Shown: in pieces, positions 52,214 to 63,261 of the stretch | Layout of the letters: each line of letters opens with the position of its first letter | Position numbering within the stretch: position 1 is the stretch's first letter | DNA from: Cellulophaga algicola DSM 14237 | GTDB lineage: Bacteria > Bacteroidota > Bacteroidia > Flavobacteriales > Flavobacteriaceae | Assembly: GCF_000186265.1 (NCBI RefSeq) | Contig: NC_014934.1 | Span: forward strand, 1,922,001-1,986,000 | Reading direction: 5' to 3' | DNA: 64,000 bases | Position numbers and translations under genes: made by a program | The notes under the pieces: generated by a model | What the model was told of the DNA's origin: nothing | The model's input: the letters and a program-made list of their open reading frames with translations, nothing else | The model's database searches: none

Positions 52214-53848
52214 ATGAAGAAGAGACAACAGTATTTATGGCCAATTATAGTAGCCGGATCACTTGCAATAGGTGTTTTTGTTGGAGGTAAACTTCATTTT
52301 AACGATTCTCCTGAAAAGCTTTTTTCTACCAATTCAAAAAAAGATAAGTTAAGTAGATTGATTGATTATATTGATTATGAATATGTCGATGATATAAATA
52401 CGGATAGTATTGTAGATGTTGCTGTAAATAATATTTTAGATAAGCTAGATCCTCATTCTGTATATATTCCTAAAAAGGATATGGCAAAAGTATCTGAGAA
52501 TATGAAAGGTGATTTCGTAGGTATTGGAATTAGTTTTTTCATGGAAAAAGATACAATTTCTGTAGTGAGAACTATTGAAGATGGACCTAGTTATAATAAA
52601 GGAATTAAACCTGGAGATCGTATCTTGATGGCAGATAATGATACCTTGTTTGGTCAAGATATTCCGAATGAAGTAATTATTGAAAAGTTAAAAGGAAAAA
52701 GAGGTACTGCAGTAAAACTTAAAATTTACCGCAAACAAGAAGATAAAACGTTTACAATTACTATTAAGCGAGACAATATTCCTTTAAAAAGCGTAGAGGC
52801 AGCCTATATGCTTACCAGTGACATTGGATATATAAAAGTAAATAGATTTGCGGAATCTACTTTTAAAGAATTTAAAACAGCCTTAGCCAACTTGCAGAAA
52901 CAAGGTGCAAAAAAATTAGCTTTAGATTTACGTGATAACCCTGGTGGTTACCTTGGTATTGCCGAACAAATGGCAGATGAGTTTTTGGTGGACGGGAAGT
53001 TAATTCTGTTTACTAAAAATAAAAAAGGAGAAATTGATAAAGCTTTTGCAACAGATAAAGGAACCTTTGAAAATAAACCAATTTACGTACTCATCAATGA
53101 GCGTTCTGCGTCTGCAAGTGAAATTATTGCTGGAGCATTGCAGGATAATGATGTAGGTACTATTGTAGGCAGACGATCTTTTGGAAAAGGTTTGGTGCAA
53201 CGAGAAATGGAATTAGGGGATGGTTCTGCTATACGTTTGACCATATCTAGATATTATACGCCTACTGGGCGGTCTATTCAAAAAGATTATACCAAAGGAC
53301 ATAAAGATTATTATCAGAAATTTACAGACCGTTATTCAAGTGGGGAATTAGTTTCAGTAGATAGTATAAAAGTAGCCGATTCTTTAAAATTTACGACGCC
53401 TAAAGGTAAAGTGGTTTACGGAGGAGGAGGTATAATACCAGATGTTTTTGTTCCTATTGGAGATTACAATGAAGAAACAATCTCTTCATTAGAAAGTGTG
53501 GGTATCTTATCAAGATTTGCATTCAACCATTTAGAAGAAGATAGAACACGATATAAAGATTACACGGAAGCTCAATTCATCAAAAATTTTAAAGTAGATG
53601 ATATTCTTTTTCAGAAATTTATTGACTACATGGTTCAGTTTGGAGCACAAGGGTATAATACCTTTAGTTACTCCGACTTTGAGCATAAAATAAAACTATA
53701 CATTAAGGCCTCTATTGCGGAGCAAATATTTAATCCTAATGCATATGCAATTATAAAAGGACAAGATGATAGTATGCTTCTTGAGGTGTTAGAATTAGAT
53801 AATCCTAGTAAAAACAGCGATCAAGAAACTGAAGAAAACGAAGACTAG
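52214..53848 (+). CDS. S41-family carboxy-terminal processing peptidase
   Basis: 544 residues with one N-terminal signal anchor (LWPIIVAGSLAIGVFVGG). A short helical region precedes a PDZ domain (~85-175, VGIGISFFMEK, GIKPGDRILMADND). The S41 core has LALDLRDNPGGYLG, catalytic Ser in ERSASASEIIAGAL (~297) and Lys in GRRSFGKGLVQRE (~323). A C-terminal helical extension follows. It degrades or trims periplasmic proteins. Full length; likely co-transcribed with the deaminase. Confidence 0.93.
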   Translation: MKKRQQYLWPIIVAGSLAIGVFVGGKLHFNDSPEKLFSTNSKKDKLSRLIDYIDYEYVDDINTDSIVDVAVNNILDKLDPHSVYIPKKDMAKVSENMKGDFVGIGISFFMEKDTISVVRTIEDGPSYNKGIKPGDRILMADNDTLFGQDIPNEVIIEKLKGKRGTAVKLKIYRKQEDKTFTITIKRDNIPLKSVEAAYMLTSDIGYIKVNRFAESTFKEFKTALANLQKQGAKKLALDLRDNPGGYLGIAEQMADEFLVDGKLILFTKNKKGEIDKAFATDKGTFENKPIYVLINERSASASEIIAGALQDNDVGTIVGRRSFGKGLVQREMELGDGSAIRLTISRYYTPTGRSIQKDYTKGHKDYYQKFTDRYSSGELVSVDSIKVADSLKFTTPKGKVVYGGGGIIPDVFVPIGDYNEETISSLESVGILSRFAFNHLEEDRTRYKDYTEAQFIKNFKVDDILFQKFIDYMVQFGAQGYNTFSYSDFEHKIKLYIKASIAEQIFNPNAYAIIKGQDDSMLLEVLELDNPSKNSDQETEENED

Positions 53849-54048
53849 TTGCGTTCTATTTTTTCCTGAATTTTTTTAGACATCATAAAGATTACAATTA
53901 AAACAATTGCACATAATGATGCTACAATACCTATAAGAGCAATAACACTATCGCCTTGCATAGGGTTACTGTAGTCTATTACGGTTGCATTATAAACTAT
54001 TAAGGCAACTGCAATAACGATTAATACAATACTTACAATTTTACTCAT
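53845..54048 (-). CDS. Small two-helix membrane protein
   Basis: 67 residues, with transmembrane helices at ~5-24 and ~38-56 and a basic C-terminus. It is convergent with the protease gene and overlaps its stop by 4 bp. It lies 22 bp downstream of the marC-like gene on the same strand and is probably co-transcribed with it. No family recognised; its reality rests on its two clean helices and its fit to the space. Confidence 0.6.
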   Translation of the reverse strand: MSKIVSIVLIVIAVALIVYNATVIDYSNPMQGDSVIALIGIVASLCAIVLIVIFMMSKKIQEKIERN

Positions 54049-54070
54049 ATCTCAGAATTTTGAACTTTAA

Positions 54071-54649
54071 TTAAAAAAGTTGATTAATGTTCGCTGCAAA
54101 TAATTTTACAGCGATGGCTAATAGGATAACACCAAAAACTTTTCTGATGACACTTAATCCTGTCTGCCCTAACAACTTTTCTATTTTTTTAGAAGATTTT
54201 AAAACAAGGTATACAAAGATGATGTTGATTATAATGGCGACTATGATGTTTTCTACGTAATATTCTGCTCGTAAGGATAGAATTGAAGTCATTGTACCCG
54301 CTCCAGCAATTAGTGGAAAAGCGATAGGGACTATTGAAGCACTTTCGGGGGCGTCATCACGATACAAGGTAATGCCTAAAATCATTTCTATTGCAAGGAA
54401 AAAGATAATAAAAGAACCTGCAACGGCAAATGAATTGACATCAATGCCGATTAAGCTCAAAATTTCATCACCAATAAAGAGGAAAGCTATCATGATAACT
54501 GCGGCAACAATAGATGCTTTTTCAGATTGAATATGACCAACTTTGTTGCGTAAACCAACAATAATGGGGATACTTCCTAAAATATCTATTACAGCAAATA
54601 AGACCATTGTTGCTGTAGCAATTTCTTTAAAATCGAAATGAAATTCCAT
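54071..54649 (-). CDS. MarC-family integral membrane protein
   Basis: 192 residues with six predicted transmembrane helices. MarC motifs: LFAVIDILGSIPIIVGL at the first helix and PIAFPLIAGAGTMTSILSL in the middle, VYLVLKSSKKIEKLLGQTGL. The family (UPF0056) has no firmly established function despite its name from the mar locus. It precedes the 67-residue membrane protein gene on the minus strand. Confidence 0.9.
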   Translation of the reverse strand: MEFHFDFKEIATATMVLFAVIDILGSIPIIVGLRNKVGHIQSEKASIVAAVIMIAFLFIGDEILSLIGIDVNSFAVAGSFIIFFLAIEMILGITLYRDDAPESASIVPIAFPLIAGAGTMTSILSLRAEYYVENIIVAIIINIIFVYLVLKSSKKIEKLLGQTGLSVIRKVFGVILLAIAVKLFAANINQLF

Positions 54650-54725
54650 AACTTGAAAATATGTGCAAATTTACAGTTTAAATCAAGTATTAGCGGTTTT
54701 AATCAGAAATAAATATAGATAAGGG

Positions 54726-54733
54726 TATCTTTG
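54726..54733 (+). promoter_or_regulatory. Bacteroidota-type -7 box
   Basis: TATCTTTG 17 bases before the ATG of the DUF3109 gene. Confidence 0.45.
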
Positions 54734-54750
54734 AATTTTTAAATATAGAT

Positions 54751-55320
54751 ATGTTTCAAATAGGAAAAACTTTAGTCTCTGAAGAAATAATAGAAAATGA
54801 TTTTGTGTGTAATCTAACAGCTTGCAAAGGTGCTTGTTGTGTTGATGGTGATGCAGGAGCTCCGTTAGAGGAGAAGGAAACCGAAATACTTGTTGATATT
54901 TATCAAAAAGTGAAACCTTTTTTAAGAGCAGAAGGAATTGCTGTAATAGAAGACGAAGGGGCTTTTGTTAAAGGTGAAGATGGTGAATGGGAAACGCCAT
55001 TGGTAAATGGCAGTGAATGTGCTTATGTTGTTTTTGCGGATAATGGAACTGCAAAATGTGGTCTAGAAGAAGCATACAATGCGGGCGCTACGAAGTGGAA
55101 AAAACCTGTTTCATGTCACATGTATCCAGTACGTATTCGTGAGTATTCAGAATTTACGGCAGTGAACTATCATAAATGGCATATTTGTGATCCTGCATGT
55201 TCATTAGGAGAAGAATTAAAAGTGCCCGTTTATAAGTTTCTAAAAGAAGCTTTGATAAGAAAATTTGGTGCTAAATGGTATGATGAATTGGAAGTTGCAG
55301 CAGCAGAATATCTTAAATAG
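54751..55320 (+). CDS. DUF3109-family cysteine-rich protein
   Basis: 189 residues, cytoplasmic. Clustered cysteines near the N-terminus (CNLTACKGACCVDGDAG) and further ones at SECAYVV, AKCGLEEA, VSCHMYPVR and HICDPACSLGEE. The pattern matches DUF3109, related to YkgJ-type zinc or iron-sulfur cluster proteins. The metal and function are unknown. It is convergent with, and overlaps by 8 bp, the histidine kinase gene. Confidence 0.85.
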   Translation: MFQIGKTLVSEEIIENDFVCNLTACKGACCVDGDAGAPLEEKETEILVDIYQKVKPFLRAEGIAVIEDEGAFVKGEDGEWETPLVNGSECAYVVFADNGTAKCGLEEAYNAGATKWKKPVSCHMYPVRIREYSEFTAVNYHKWHICDPACSLGEELKVPVYKFLKEALIRKFGAKWYDELEVAAAEYLK

Positions 55321-57286
55321 TTGGGATTGATACAATAACTGTGGTTCCGCAGGGTTTTTTATTTTCATCATATAAATCTATAATCTGGACCTCATATGTA
55401 TTCTGAAAGTCTTTAGAAAAATTTGCTAATCGTTCTTTAGTGATATCGATACCGATAGATTTTCTTTTGAGAACTTTATTTTCTTTTATAACTTCGGCAG
55501 CGGCTCTTCCTATACCGTTGTCCGTGATAGCTATGGTTGTAAAATAATCGTTTTCTTGCTTAATGTCTATATGAATACTTTTGCCGTCTTCTCTTGTAGA
55601 TAAACCGTGCCAAATAGCATTTTCTAAAAACGGCTGTAATATTAACGAAGGTATTTTTATAGCGTTAGGGTCAATGCCATTTTCTATATTTATTTGAAAA
55701 TCTATTTCATTTGAAAACCGAATGTTTTCAATATTCATGTATAACTCAATAGTTTCTAGTTCTTCTGCAAGAGAAATTTCTTTTAATGAAGAGGCTTCGA
55801 GTATTTTGCGGACTAATTTTGAAAATTTATTAAGATAGTATACCGCATTTTTCTTTTCATTATTGATAATGTAAAGTTTAATTGAGTTCAAGGAATTAAA
55901 TAAGAAATGTGGATTCATTTGGCTTCGCAACATACTTTGTTCTAAAGTCAATAATTTTTTTTCGTTTTTAAGTTGAAACTGGCGGTATAGGATATACAGT
56001 ATTAAGGATGAAAGTGCTAGTAAGAGCGTGCTAATAAGAAGTGTATTTTCGTTTTTCCTTAATTTAAGACGTACGAGTTCATTTTCTCTTGCAAGCGCTT
56101 CAATTTGGCTGTTCTTCTTTTCGGTGTCATATCTAAATAAAACATCATTTACATACCTTACGTTTGTTTCATTGGTAATGTCATCTTCAATTTCTTTAGA
56201 GCGTTTGTAAAAAAGCAATGATTTCTCATAGTCATTTTTTTTGATGAATAGATTAGAGAGGTGATTGTAGCCGATAGCTTGAGAGCGAGGTAAATCATAC
56301 TTTACGGAAAGTCGGATGCCTTCTATTAAATTTTCTTCAGAAGCCTCCAATTCTCCTAACTCCATTTGGGCCCACCCTAAATTAATAAATACAGAAGAAC
56401 TTATAAAATGATCTCCTAATGCAATAGACTTAGATAAGGTAGTTTTAAGTATTTCTTTAGCTTTTAAGGTTTTTTTCTGTTTTATAAATACCTGGGCGAT
56501 GCTATTATTGCAAATAACACGTCCCATATCATTATTCATTTCCTCGTTAAATGCTAGTGATTTTCTATAGTAATTTAATGCGGTTCTTAAGTCGCCAAGT
56601 TCTTCATAGCACTCTCCAATATTTTGGTTGTTAATTGCTTGTCCTAATTTATTGTGTAGTTCTTCTTCTAAAACTAAAGATTTTTCAAATATTTCTATCG
56701 CAACTTTGTATTGTTTTAGGTTTTGATAAATATTTCCTATCCCATTTAAGGATACATTTTTGCTCCGCTTTAACCCTTCGGTAAGTACAGGTACAGATTC
56801 TGCTAATTCTATGGCTTCTTGTGCATAGTCTAAAGCAGTTTTTACGGCATCTATACGTCTGTAGGCTACACTAAGCATGTTTAGGCTGTACACTTTTAGT
56901 TCTAGGTTGTTTGCTTTATCAGCAGCTTCTAGCGCTTTCTTGTGCAATTCTATGGCAACACTAAACTTAGAGATGTTGCGGTATTTTGTGCCTAATTGGT
57001 TTAGAGCGTATGCTTCTCCATCTAGGTATTTTTTTTTTGCTGCGCTACTTGCAAAATAACGCATTAGTAGCGTATCTCTTCTGTTTGTTCTTAGAGCTTT
57101 ATCTATTTCTGTATAAGCAGAAGGAGCTTTAAAAATTAAGCTGTCTGATGTTTTGATAAACTCTTTTGGGATGTCTTGGCTGTGTAAAGAAAATGGTAAG
57201 CATGTAAAAAGGAAACATGCTAGTTTGGCTATTGGCCAATAGAAATAACGTAAAGGATTACTAGAATTTTTTTTTGTCCCCTGCAT
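55313..57286 (-). CDS. Sensor histidine kinase with TPR repeats (LytS/His_kinase type)
   Basis: 657 residues. N-terminal hydrophobic segment (~15-35), then ~seven tetratricopeptide repeats (~70-370; for example ALNYYRKSLAFNEEMNNDMG), a transmembrane helix (LISTLLLALSSLILYILYR) and the His_kinase domain, with the phospho-accepting His in MRSQMNPHFLFNSLNSIKL (~460). The HATPase domain is at ~545-657 (ITDNGIGRAAAEV). The ligand is unknown. It follows its response regulator gene by 9 bp. Confidence 0.92.
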   Translation of the reverse strand: MQGTKKNSSNPLRYFYWPIAKLACFLFTCLPFSLHSQDIPKEFIKTSDSLIFKAPSAYTEIDKALRTNRRDTLLMRYFASSAAKKKYLDGEAYALNQLGTKYRNISKFSVAIELHKKALEAADKANNLELKVYSLNMLSVAYRRIDAVKTALDYAQEAIELAESVPVLTEGLKRSKNVSLNGIGNIYQNLKQYKVAIEIFEKSLVLEEELHNKLGQAINNQNIGECYEELGDLRTALNYYRKSLAFNEEMNNDMGRVICNNSIAQVFIKQKKTLKAKEILKTTLSKSIALGDHFISSSVFINLGWAQMELGELEASEENLIEGIRLSVKYDLPRSQAIGYNHLSNLFIKKNDYEKSLLFYKRSKEIEDDITNETNVRYVNDVLFRYDTEKKNSQIEALARENELVRLKLRKNENTLLISTLLLALSSLILYILYRQFQLKNEKKLLTLEQSMLRSQMNPHFLFNSLNSIKLYIINNEKKNAVYYLNKFSKLVRKILEASSLKEISLAEELETIELYMNIENIRFSNEIDFQINIENGIDPNAIKIPSLILQPFLENAIWHGLSTREDGKSIHIDIKQENDYFTTIAITDNGIGRAAAEVIKENKVLKRKSIGIDITKERLANFSKDFQNTYEVQIIDLYDENKKPCGTTVIVSIPTI

Positions 57287-57295
57287 AAAACCATC

Positions 57296-58036
57296 TTATA
57301 TTAAATCTAAAAAGTCTGATTTTTTTTGTCTTGAGACAGGTATTTTGTGATTAGACTCTAGTATGATGTAGCCATCTGTTTTAATAAATTCTTTAATTTT
57401 ATTTAAGTTAATTATGTACGAATTATGAATGCGGTAAAAGCAATCACTGGGGAGAATTTCATTAACTTCTTTTAGTTTTTTGGTAAGGACAATTTTATGA
57501 CCATCTGTAAGGTAGATAGTGCTATAATTACCATCAGATTCAACATATAAAATTTCATCACTCTGTAGAAAAACTAACTTTCCGTCCGTGTTAATTGTAA
57601 TTTTTTTTTGGAGGGATGTGGCGTTAAAATTCAATAAAATTTTTTCTAATTTCTCACTTGTAATCGTTCTAGAATTAAACTTTTTAATTTTAGCAATCGT
57701 ATCACTTAAATCATCAGAATCTATTGGTTTCAGTAAGTAGTCTATAGCTTCATGTTTCAATGCCTTGATGGCATATTGGTTGTATGCGGTTGTAATAACT
57801 ACAGGGAAGTCTTTGTTTTTTAATTTTTGAATAAATTGAAAGCCATCCATAGTGGGCATTTCAATGTCTAAAAATAGACAATCAGGGGTGTTTTCTTTTT
57901 TTTCAAGATATTCTAATGCCTGTAATGGGTTGGTGAATGAGGCAACTACCTCAATTTCATCGCTAAAATTAGTCAACTCCCAAGTTAAACTTTGGAGGGC
58001 TTTAGCTTCATCATCAACAAGTACGGCTTCGAGCAT
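57296..58036 (-). CDS. LytTR-family response regulator
   Basis: 246 residues. Receiver domain 1-120 with the acidic pocket VLVDDEAKA, phospho-acceptor Asp57 in LFLDIEMPTMDGF, Thr in VVITTAYNQYAIKALKHEAIDYLLKP and Lys in YLLKPI. LytTR DNA-binding domain ~140-246 (ILYVESDGNYSTIYL, RIHNSYIINLNKI). It activates genes through LytTR boxes when phosphorylated by the adjacent kinase. First gene of the two-gene operon. Confidence 0.93.
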   Translation of the reverse strand: MLEAVLVDDEAKALQSLTWELTNFSDEIEVVASFTNPLQALEYLEKKENTPDCLFLDIEMPTMDGFQFIQKLKNKDFPVVITTAYNQYAIKALKHEAIDYLLKPIDSDDLSDTIAKIKKFNSRTITSEKLEKILLNFNATSLQKKITINTDGKLVFLQSDEILYVESDGNYSTIYLTDGHKIVLTKKLKEVNEILPSDCFYRIHNSYIINLNKIKEFIKTDGYIILESNHKIPVSRQKKSDFLDLI

Positions 58037-58053
58037 AGATTTTTAAATGTAAA

Positions 58054-58061
58054 CAAAAATA
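58054..58061 (-). promoter_or_regulatory. Bacteroidota-type -7 box for the two-component operon
   Basis: On the minus strand TATTTTTG lies 17 bases before the regulator's start codon. The remaining 58062-58391 has no supported gene; a 32-codon frame at 58190-58288 is the only candidate. Confidence 0.35.
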
Positions 58062-58391
58062 CAAGTAAATACTTTTTTATGCACCCTTAATGTATCAATG
58101 GTTCGTTTTTAAGTACATATGGATTAAAACGAGTCTAAATAAGAAACCTTATAAATCATCGAGTTATATGAGGTATTTGGATGTTTTTTATGGAAGAATT
58201 AGTTAAAACATTAAATATACCATTTATACAGTTTTCTTCACCATTGGTACATTACCCTTTAGTAGGGCTTCTAATTGTTATAATTTAGACCTGTTGTTTG
58301 ATAAAACGAAGACCCCCGTAAGGTTTTAAAAGACCCTTATTCGGTTCATTGAATTTAAAATTTAGTACCGTTAAATTAAAAAACAGAAGTT

Positions 58392-58526
58392 ATGCAAAAA
58401 TCATTTATTCTATTCGTTGTTTTAATTATAGTTATAACTATAGCAGCATTAATAGAACGCCAAATTGATTATGATAGTGAGGACGATTATACTGCGTTTA
58501 ACAGTTCGCAATTAAAAACCATCTAA
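58392..58526 (+). CDS. Small single-helix membrane protein
   Basis: 44 residues: MQKSFILFVVLIIVITIAAL is one transmembrane helix, followed by an acidic tail (IERQIDYDSEDDYTAFNSS). It starts 12 bp upstream of the next open frame and ends just before it, so the two probably form an operon. No family recognised. A short gene supported by its strong hydrophobic helix and its tight spacing. Confidence 0.5.
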   Translation: MQKSFILFVVLIIVITIAALIERQIDYDSEDDYTAFNSSQLKTI

Positions 58527-58538
58527 ACCGTGTCAACA

Positions 58539-59093
58539 ATGAAAATTCTAGGGCATAAATTATTTAATTTAAAATACATCATAGGTTCGGTGTTTGCATT
58601 GCTATTGCTTACCTCGTATTTACCCAATAACGCTTTTGAAACGGAATATGACAAAAGTGATTTGGAATATGTATTCAAAACTAGTGGTAGTTATACAGAT
58701 GATGTCTCTGGAGAAATGATTTTTAAAACGACATCAAAAAAAAATAGCCTTGGAGAAAATTTTATTACAGTAACAGCAGAGATTAAAAATGTTGAACAGA
58801 GTGTTTTTTCATTTTTGATTTCTAAGAAGGTAGAAAGTGACACTATTGAAGCGGGAGTTTATAAGATTACCTACAATAATGAGGAATCTGTTTATAGGCA
58901 AGAAGGTGCTCTAGGTTTTTTTAATATTATAGATTCTAATGACCTTCCTTATTATGCTACGGATGGAAAAATAATTATTTCCAAAATAAATGGAAATAAC
59001 ATCAAAGGTTTTGTACATTTAACCTTAGAAAATTTTCGAAATAAAAAAATTAAGATTTCAGGTAATTTTAATGCTGATTTTGTGAAAGAATAA
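58539..59093 (+). CDS. Exported hypothetical protein
   Basis: About 184 residues from ATG 58539; a GTG at 58530 would add three. An N-terminal hydrophobic segment (YIIGSVFALLLLTSYL) serves as signal or anchor. The rest is a beta-rich domain (LEYVFKTSGSYTDDVSGEM, NNIKGFVHLTLENFRNKKI) that looks like a lipid- or ligand-binding barrel, unassigned. It lies upstream of a 527-bp gap (59094-59620) in which only the likely nrdB leader is present and no gene is seen. Confidence 0.65.
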   Translation: MKILGHKLFNLKYIIGSVFALLLLTSYLPNNAFETEYDKSDLEYVFKTSGSYTDDVSGEMIFKTTSKKNSLGENFITVTAEIKNVEQSVFSFLISKKVESDTIEAGVYKITYNNEESVYRQEGALGFFNIIDSNDLPYYATDGKIIISKINGNNIKGFVHLTLENFRNKKIKISGNFNADFVKE

Positions 59094-59620
59094 TAATAAA
59101 CTGTCAAGCCAAGGCGCTACTCTATTAATGCATGTTGCTAGTTAGAATATGTGTTGCTGTTCATCAGCGTAATGGTATTATATATGACGACAATAAATTA
59201 AAAGGCAGAGTTTTTAATTCCGTTTTTAAGTAGGTTTTTAGGTTTCGGGGGGAACTTCCTAAACCAACGAGTAGTTTTTTGTTGTAAAATAATGTCTTAG
59301 GAGTAGCTGGGTTGGGCAGGATTTATTTGAAACCTTAGGGTTTTAAAAATAGACCAAAGAGTATGTTTTTTAAATACTTTTCGGTCTTTTTTTATTGTAT
59401 ATATTCTTGTGTAATTATTGGTGTTTTTTTAAGAAAAGCCAAAGCCTGCCTAAGCTCAGCAAACATCACTTCTAAAGGTACATTTCAACAATTTGTGTTA
59501 AAAACTTTGTGCTAGAAAAGAATAAACATCCTTTCTTTACAACTGATTATTTCCAATCTTTGTTAACCTATCTTGTAAGTTTTTTACTTGCGTAAGGTTT
59601 AATGAAAAATTTAAAAATAT

Positions 59621-60601
59621 ATGTCAGTAATAGAGCCCATCTTACAAGAGAATAAAGATAGATTTGTGATTTTTCCAATTCAACATAATGATTTGTGGGA
59701 GTGGTATAAGAAACAAGAGGCTTGTATTTGGACAGCAGAAGAAATTGACTTAAGTGAAGATGCTAACGATTGGAATAATAAGTTAAATGATGATGAGCGT
59801 TACTTTATAAAACATATTTTGGCATTCTTTGCTGCATCTGATGGGATTGTAAATGAGAATTTAGCAGAGAATTTCGTAAATGAAGTTCAGTATTCAGAGG
59901 CTAAGTTTTTCTACGGGTTTCAAATTATGATGGAGAACATCCATTCTGAAACCTATTCTTTATTGATTGATACTTATGTTAAAGATGAAAAAGAAAAAAC
60001 GGTTCTTTTTCAAGCAATAGAAAACTTTCCTGCTATTAAGAAAAAAGCAGATTGGGCTTTAAAGTGGATTGATTCACCAAGTTTTGCAGAGCGTCTTATT
60101 GCATTTGCAGCAGTAGAAGGCATTTTCTTTTCCGGATCATTCTGCTCTATTTTCTGGCTGAAGAAAAGAGGTTTGATGCCTGGGTTAACATTCTCTAATG
60201 AATTAATTTCTCGTGATGAAGGAATGCATTGTGATTTTGCTGTGCATCTTCATAACAAGCATATCATAAATCAAGTTCCAAAAGAACGTATCACAGAAAT
60301 ACTTGTAGACGCATTAAATATTGAAAGAGAATTTATCACAGAATCATTACCAGCAAGTTTGATAGGTATGAATTCTAAATTAATGACACAATATCTTGAG
60401 TTTGTAACCGATAGATTATTGGTTGAATTAGAATGTGATAAGGTTTACAATTCAACAAATCCATTTGATTTTATGGATATGATTGGAATGGAAGGAAAAA
60501 CTAATTTCTTTGAAAAAAGAGTTTCAGAATATCAAAAAGCGGGAGTTTTAAATTCTGATAAGGAAGGAGATTCTAAGATTAGCTTCGACGCAGACTTCTA
60601 A
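59621..60601 (+). CDS. nrdB: Ribonucleoside-diphosphate reductase, beta subunit (class Ia)
   Basis: 326 residues. Di-iron ligands in [28 protein letters not shown] and [16 protein letters not shown]; the radical tyrosine corresponds to the Tyr in HSETYSLL, as in the eukaryote-like NrdB clade. It generates the tyrosyl radical that NrdA uses to reduce ribonucleotides. The C-terminus KISFDADF is the peptide that docks on NrdA. It lies 129 bp upstream of nrdA on the same strand, probably in one operon. Confidence 0.95.
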   Translation: MSVIEPILQENKDRFVIFPIQHNDLWEWYKKQEACIWTAEEIDLSEDANDWNNKLNDDERYFIKHILAFFAASDGIVNENLAENFVNEVQYSEAKFFYGFQIMMENIHSETYSLLIDTYVKDEKEKTVLFQAIENFPAIKKKADWALKWIDSPSFAERLIAFAAVEGIFFSGSFCSIFWLKKRGLMPGLTFSNELISRDEGMHCDFAVHLHNKHIINQVPKERITEILVDALNIEREFITESLPASLIGMNSKLMTQYLEFVTDRLLVELECDKVYNSTNPFDFMDMIGMEGKTNFFEKRVSEYQKAGVLNSDKEGDSKISFDADF

Positions 60602-60730
60602 AACTACACGATAAAACACTATTATTTCTATAGGCTTTCCTAATAGAAATAATGAACTATAAACGCAACTTGTTGTGCTTTGAAAAAGGCATGACCAAGG
60701 CCATTGTATCACTAAAAATATTTGTAGCCC

Positions 60731-63208
60731 ATGTATGTACTAAAGAGAGACGGAAGAAAAGAACCAATGATGTTTGATAAGATTACGGCAAGAGTTCGTA
60801 AACTTTGTTACGGACTAAATGAGCTAGTAGATCCTATAAAAGTTTCTATGAGAGTGATCGAAGGGTTGTATGATGGTGTTACAACTTCAGAGCTAGATAA
60901 CCTAGCGGCTGAAATTTCGGCAACAATGACAACAACGCATCCAGATTTTGCAAAATTAGCGGCAAGGATATCAGTATCTAATTTACATAAGAACACAAAG
61001 AAATCTTTCGCAGATACGATGAAAGATCTTTATGAATATGTAAACCCTAGAAATGGTAAGAAGTCTCCCTTGTTGTCTGATGAGGTATTTAAAGTGATTT
61101 CAGAAAATGCCGCGTTTTTAGATTCTACTATTATTTATAACCGAGATTTTGGCTACGATTATTTTGGTTTTAAAACATTAGAGCGTTCATACCTTTTAAA
61201 AATTAATGGTCAAATAGCAGAACGTCCTCAACATATGTTAATGCGGGTGTCTGTGGGGATACATTTAGATGATTTAGAAGCGGTTGTAGAGACTTACGAG
61301 CTAATGTCTAAAAAGTTCTTTACACACGCTACACCAACATTATTTAACTCAGGGACTCCAAAACCACAAATGTCTTCTTGCTTTCTTTTGGCAATGAAAG
61401 ATGATAGTATTGACGGTATATATGATACTTTAAAACAAACTGCTCAGATTTCTCAATCTGCAGGAGGTATAGGTTTGTCTATACATAATGTACGTGCAAC
61501 AGGATCCTATATTGCAGGGACTAATGGTACTTCAAATGGTATTGTTCCAATGTTGCAAGTATTTAATGATACGGCACGCTACGTAGATCAAGGAGGAGGA
61601 AAACGTAAAGGTAGTTTTGCAATCTATGTGGAGCCATGGCATGCTGATATTTATGAGTTTTTAGATCTTAAAAAGAATCATGGGAAAGAAGAAATGCGTG
61701 CTAGAGATTTATTCTATGCCATGTGGATTCCAGATTTATTCATGAGAAGAGTAGAGGCTAATGAAGAGTGGACGCTAATGTGTCCTAATGAATGTCCAGA
61801 TTTATTTAAGCACCATAGTGAGGTTTTTGAAACTATGTACTTAAAATATGAAGCTGAAAATAAAGGCCGTAAAACAGTAAAAGCAAGAGACCTTTGGGAA
61901 AAAATACTTGAATCTCAAATTGAAACAGGTACGCCTTACATGTTGTATAAAGATGCAGCAAACCGTAAGAGTAATCAAAAGAATCTAGGGACTATTCGTT
62001 CTTCAAACTTGTGTACGGAGATTATGGAGTATACCTCTCCTGATGAGGTTGCAGTATGTAATTTGGCATCGATTGCCTTGCCAATGTTTATAAAGAATGG
62101 TGAGTTTGATCATAAAGAATTGTTTAGAGTTACCAAGCGTGTAACAAGAAACTTAAACAAGGTTATAGATAGAAATTATTACCCAGTTAAAGAGGCTGAA
62201 AATTCTAACATGCGTCATAGGCCAATAGGTTTAGGGGTGCAAGGGTTGGCCGATGCTTTTATAATGTTACGTTTGCCATTTACAAGCGACGCAGCTAAAG
62301 CATTAAACCAAGAGATTTTTGAAACGCTTTATTTTGCAGCGGTAACCGCTTCAATGGAAATGGCGAAAGAAGAAGGGCCTTATTCTAGTTATGAGGGTTC
62401 TCCAATTTCAGAAGGGGAATTTCAATACAATCTTTGGGGAATAAAAGATGAGGAATTATCTGGCCGTTGGGATTGGGATAAACTTCGTAAAGAGGTGAAG
62501 AAAAACGGGGTGCGGAACTCTTTATTAGTAGCGCCAATGCCAACAGCATCTACCTCTCAAATTTTAGGGAATAATGAATGTTTTGAGCCTTATACGTCTA
62601 ACATTTATACGAGAAGAGTACTGTCTGGTGAGTTCATTGTTGTAAATAAGCATTTGTTAGAAGATTTAGTACATCTTGGATTATGGAATGAGAGTCTAAA
62701 ACAGGAGCTAATGAGAGCCAATGGTTCTATTCAACATATAGATATCATTCCTCAAGATATTAAAGAGTTATACAAAACTGTTTGGGAATTAAGCATGAAA
62801 GACATTATAGATATGTCTAGACAAAGAGGGTATTTTATTGATCAAAGTCAGTCTCTTAACTTATTCATGGAGGGCGCTAACTTTTCTAAATTAACTTCAA
62901 TGCATTTTTATGCTTGGAAGAGTGGTTTAAAAACAGGAATGTATTATCTAAGAACTAAATCTGCAGTAGATGCCATTAAGTTTACACTAGATAATACAAA
63001 GAAAAAAGAGGTTCCTGTTAGTGTTGCTGCGGATGCAGAAATAGTAGCGGCGACACCAGTTCTTAAGCCTGAGGTTAAAATAGCCGCTACCCCTGTTATA
63101 CAGCAAGAGGTAGCTATAGAGCCCATGACGCCTCAAGAGATGAAAGAAATGATTGCGAGAGCAAAAGAAGGTCAGGCAGATGATGATTGTTTAATGTGTG
63201 GTTCTTAA
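60731..63208 (+). CDS. nrdA: Ribonucleoside-diphosphate reductase, alpha subunit
   Basis: 825 residues. An N-terminal ATP-cone (~1-95) for allosteric control, then the ten-stranded barrel with [40 protein letters not shown] (catalytic cysteine/glutamate loop) and [18 protein letters not shown]. The C-terminal tail after ~760 is Ala/Val/Pro-rich and ends DDCLMCGS with the redox-active Cys pair. It reduces NDPs to dNDPs with NrdB. Followed by a strong terminator. Confidence 0.96.
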   Translation: MYVLKRDGRKEPMMFDKITARVRKLCYGLNELVDPIKVSMRVIEGLYDGVTTSELDNLAAEISATMTTTHPDFAKLAARISVSNLHKNTKKSFADTMKDLYEYVNPRNGKKSPLLSDEVFKVISENAAFLDSTIIYNRDFGYDYFGFKTLERSYLLKINGQIAERPQHMLMRVSVGIHLDDLEAVVETYELMSKKFFTHATPTLFNSGTPKPQMSSCFLLAMKDDSIDGIYDTLKQTAQISQSAGGIGLSIHNVRATGSYIAGTNGTSNGIVPMLQVFNDTARYVDQGGGKRKGSFAIYVEPWHADIYEFLDLKKNHGKEEMRARDLFYAMWIPDLFMRRVEANEEWTLMCPNECPDLFKHHSEVFETMYLKYEAENKGRKTVKARDLWEKILESQIETGTPYMLYKDAANRKSNQKNLGTIRSSNLCTEIMEYTSPDEVAVCNLASIALPMFIKNGEFDHKELFRVTKRVTRNLNKVIDRNYYPVKEAENSNMRHRPIGLGVQGLADAFIMLRLPFTSDAAKALNQEIFETLYFAAVTASMEMAKEEGPYSSYEGSPISEGEFQYNLWGIKDEELSGRWDWDKLRKEVKKNGVRNSLLVAPMPTASTSQILGNNECFEPYTSNIYTRRVLSGEFIVVNKHLLEDLVHLGLWNESLKQELMRANGSIQHIDIIPQDIKELYKTVWELSMKDIIDMSRQRGYFIDQSQSLNLFMEGANFSKLTSMHFYAWKSGLKTGMYYLRTKSAVDAIKFTLDNTKKKEVPVSVAADAEIVAATPVLKPEVKIAATPVIQQEVAIEPMTPQEMKEMIARAKEGQADDDCLMCGS

Positions 63209-63227
63209 ATAATATTTACAAGTACAG

Positions 63228-63261
63228 AAAAGCCCTTAGAAGTAATTCTAAGGGCTTTTTT
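63228..63261 (+). terminator. Rho-independent terminator after nrdA
   Basis: AAAAGCCCTTAGAA-GTAA-TTCTAAGGGCTTTTTT, 19 bp after the nrdA stop. Confidence 0.9.

Noticed and set aside
58190-58288. A 32-codon frame (MEELVKTLNIPFIQF...)
   Set aside because: Hydrophobic end but no spacing, homology or promoter support.
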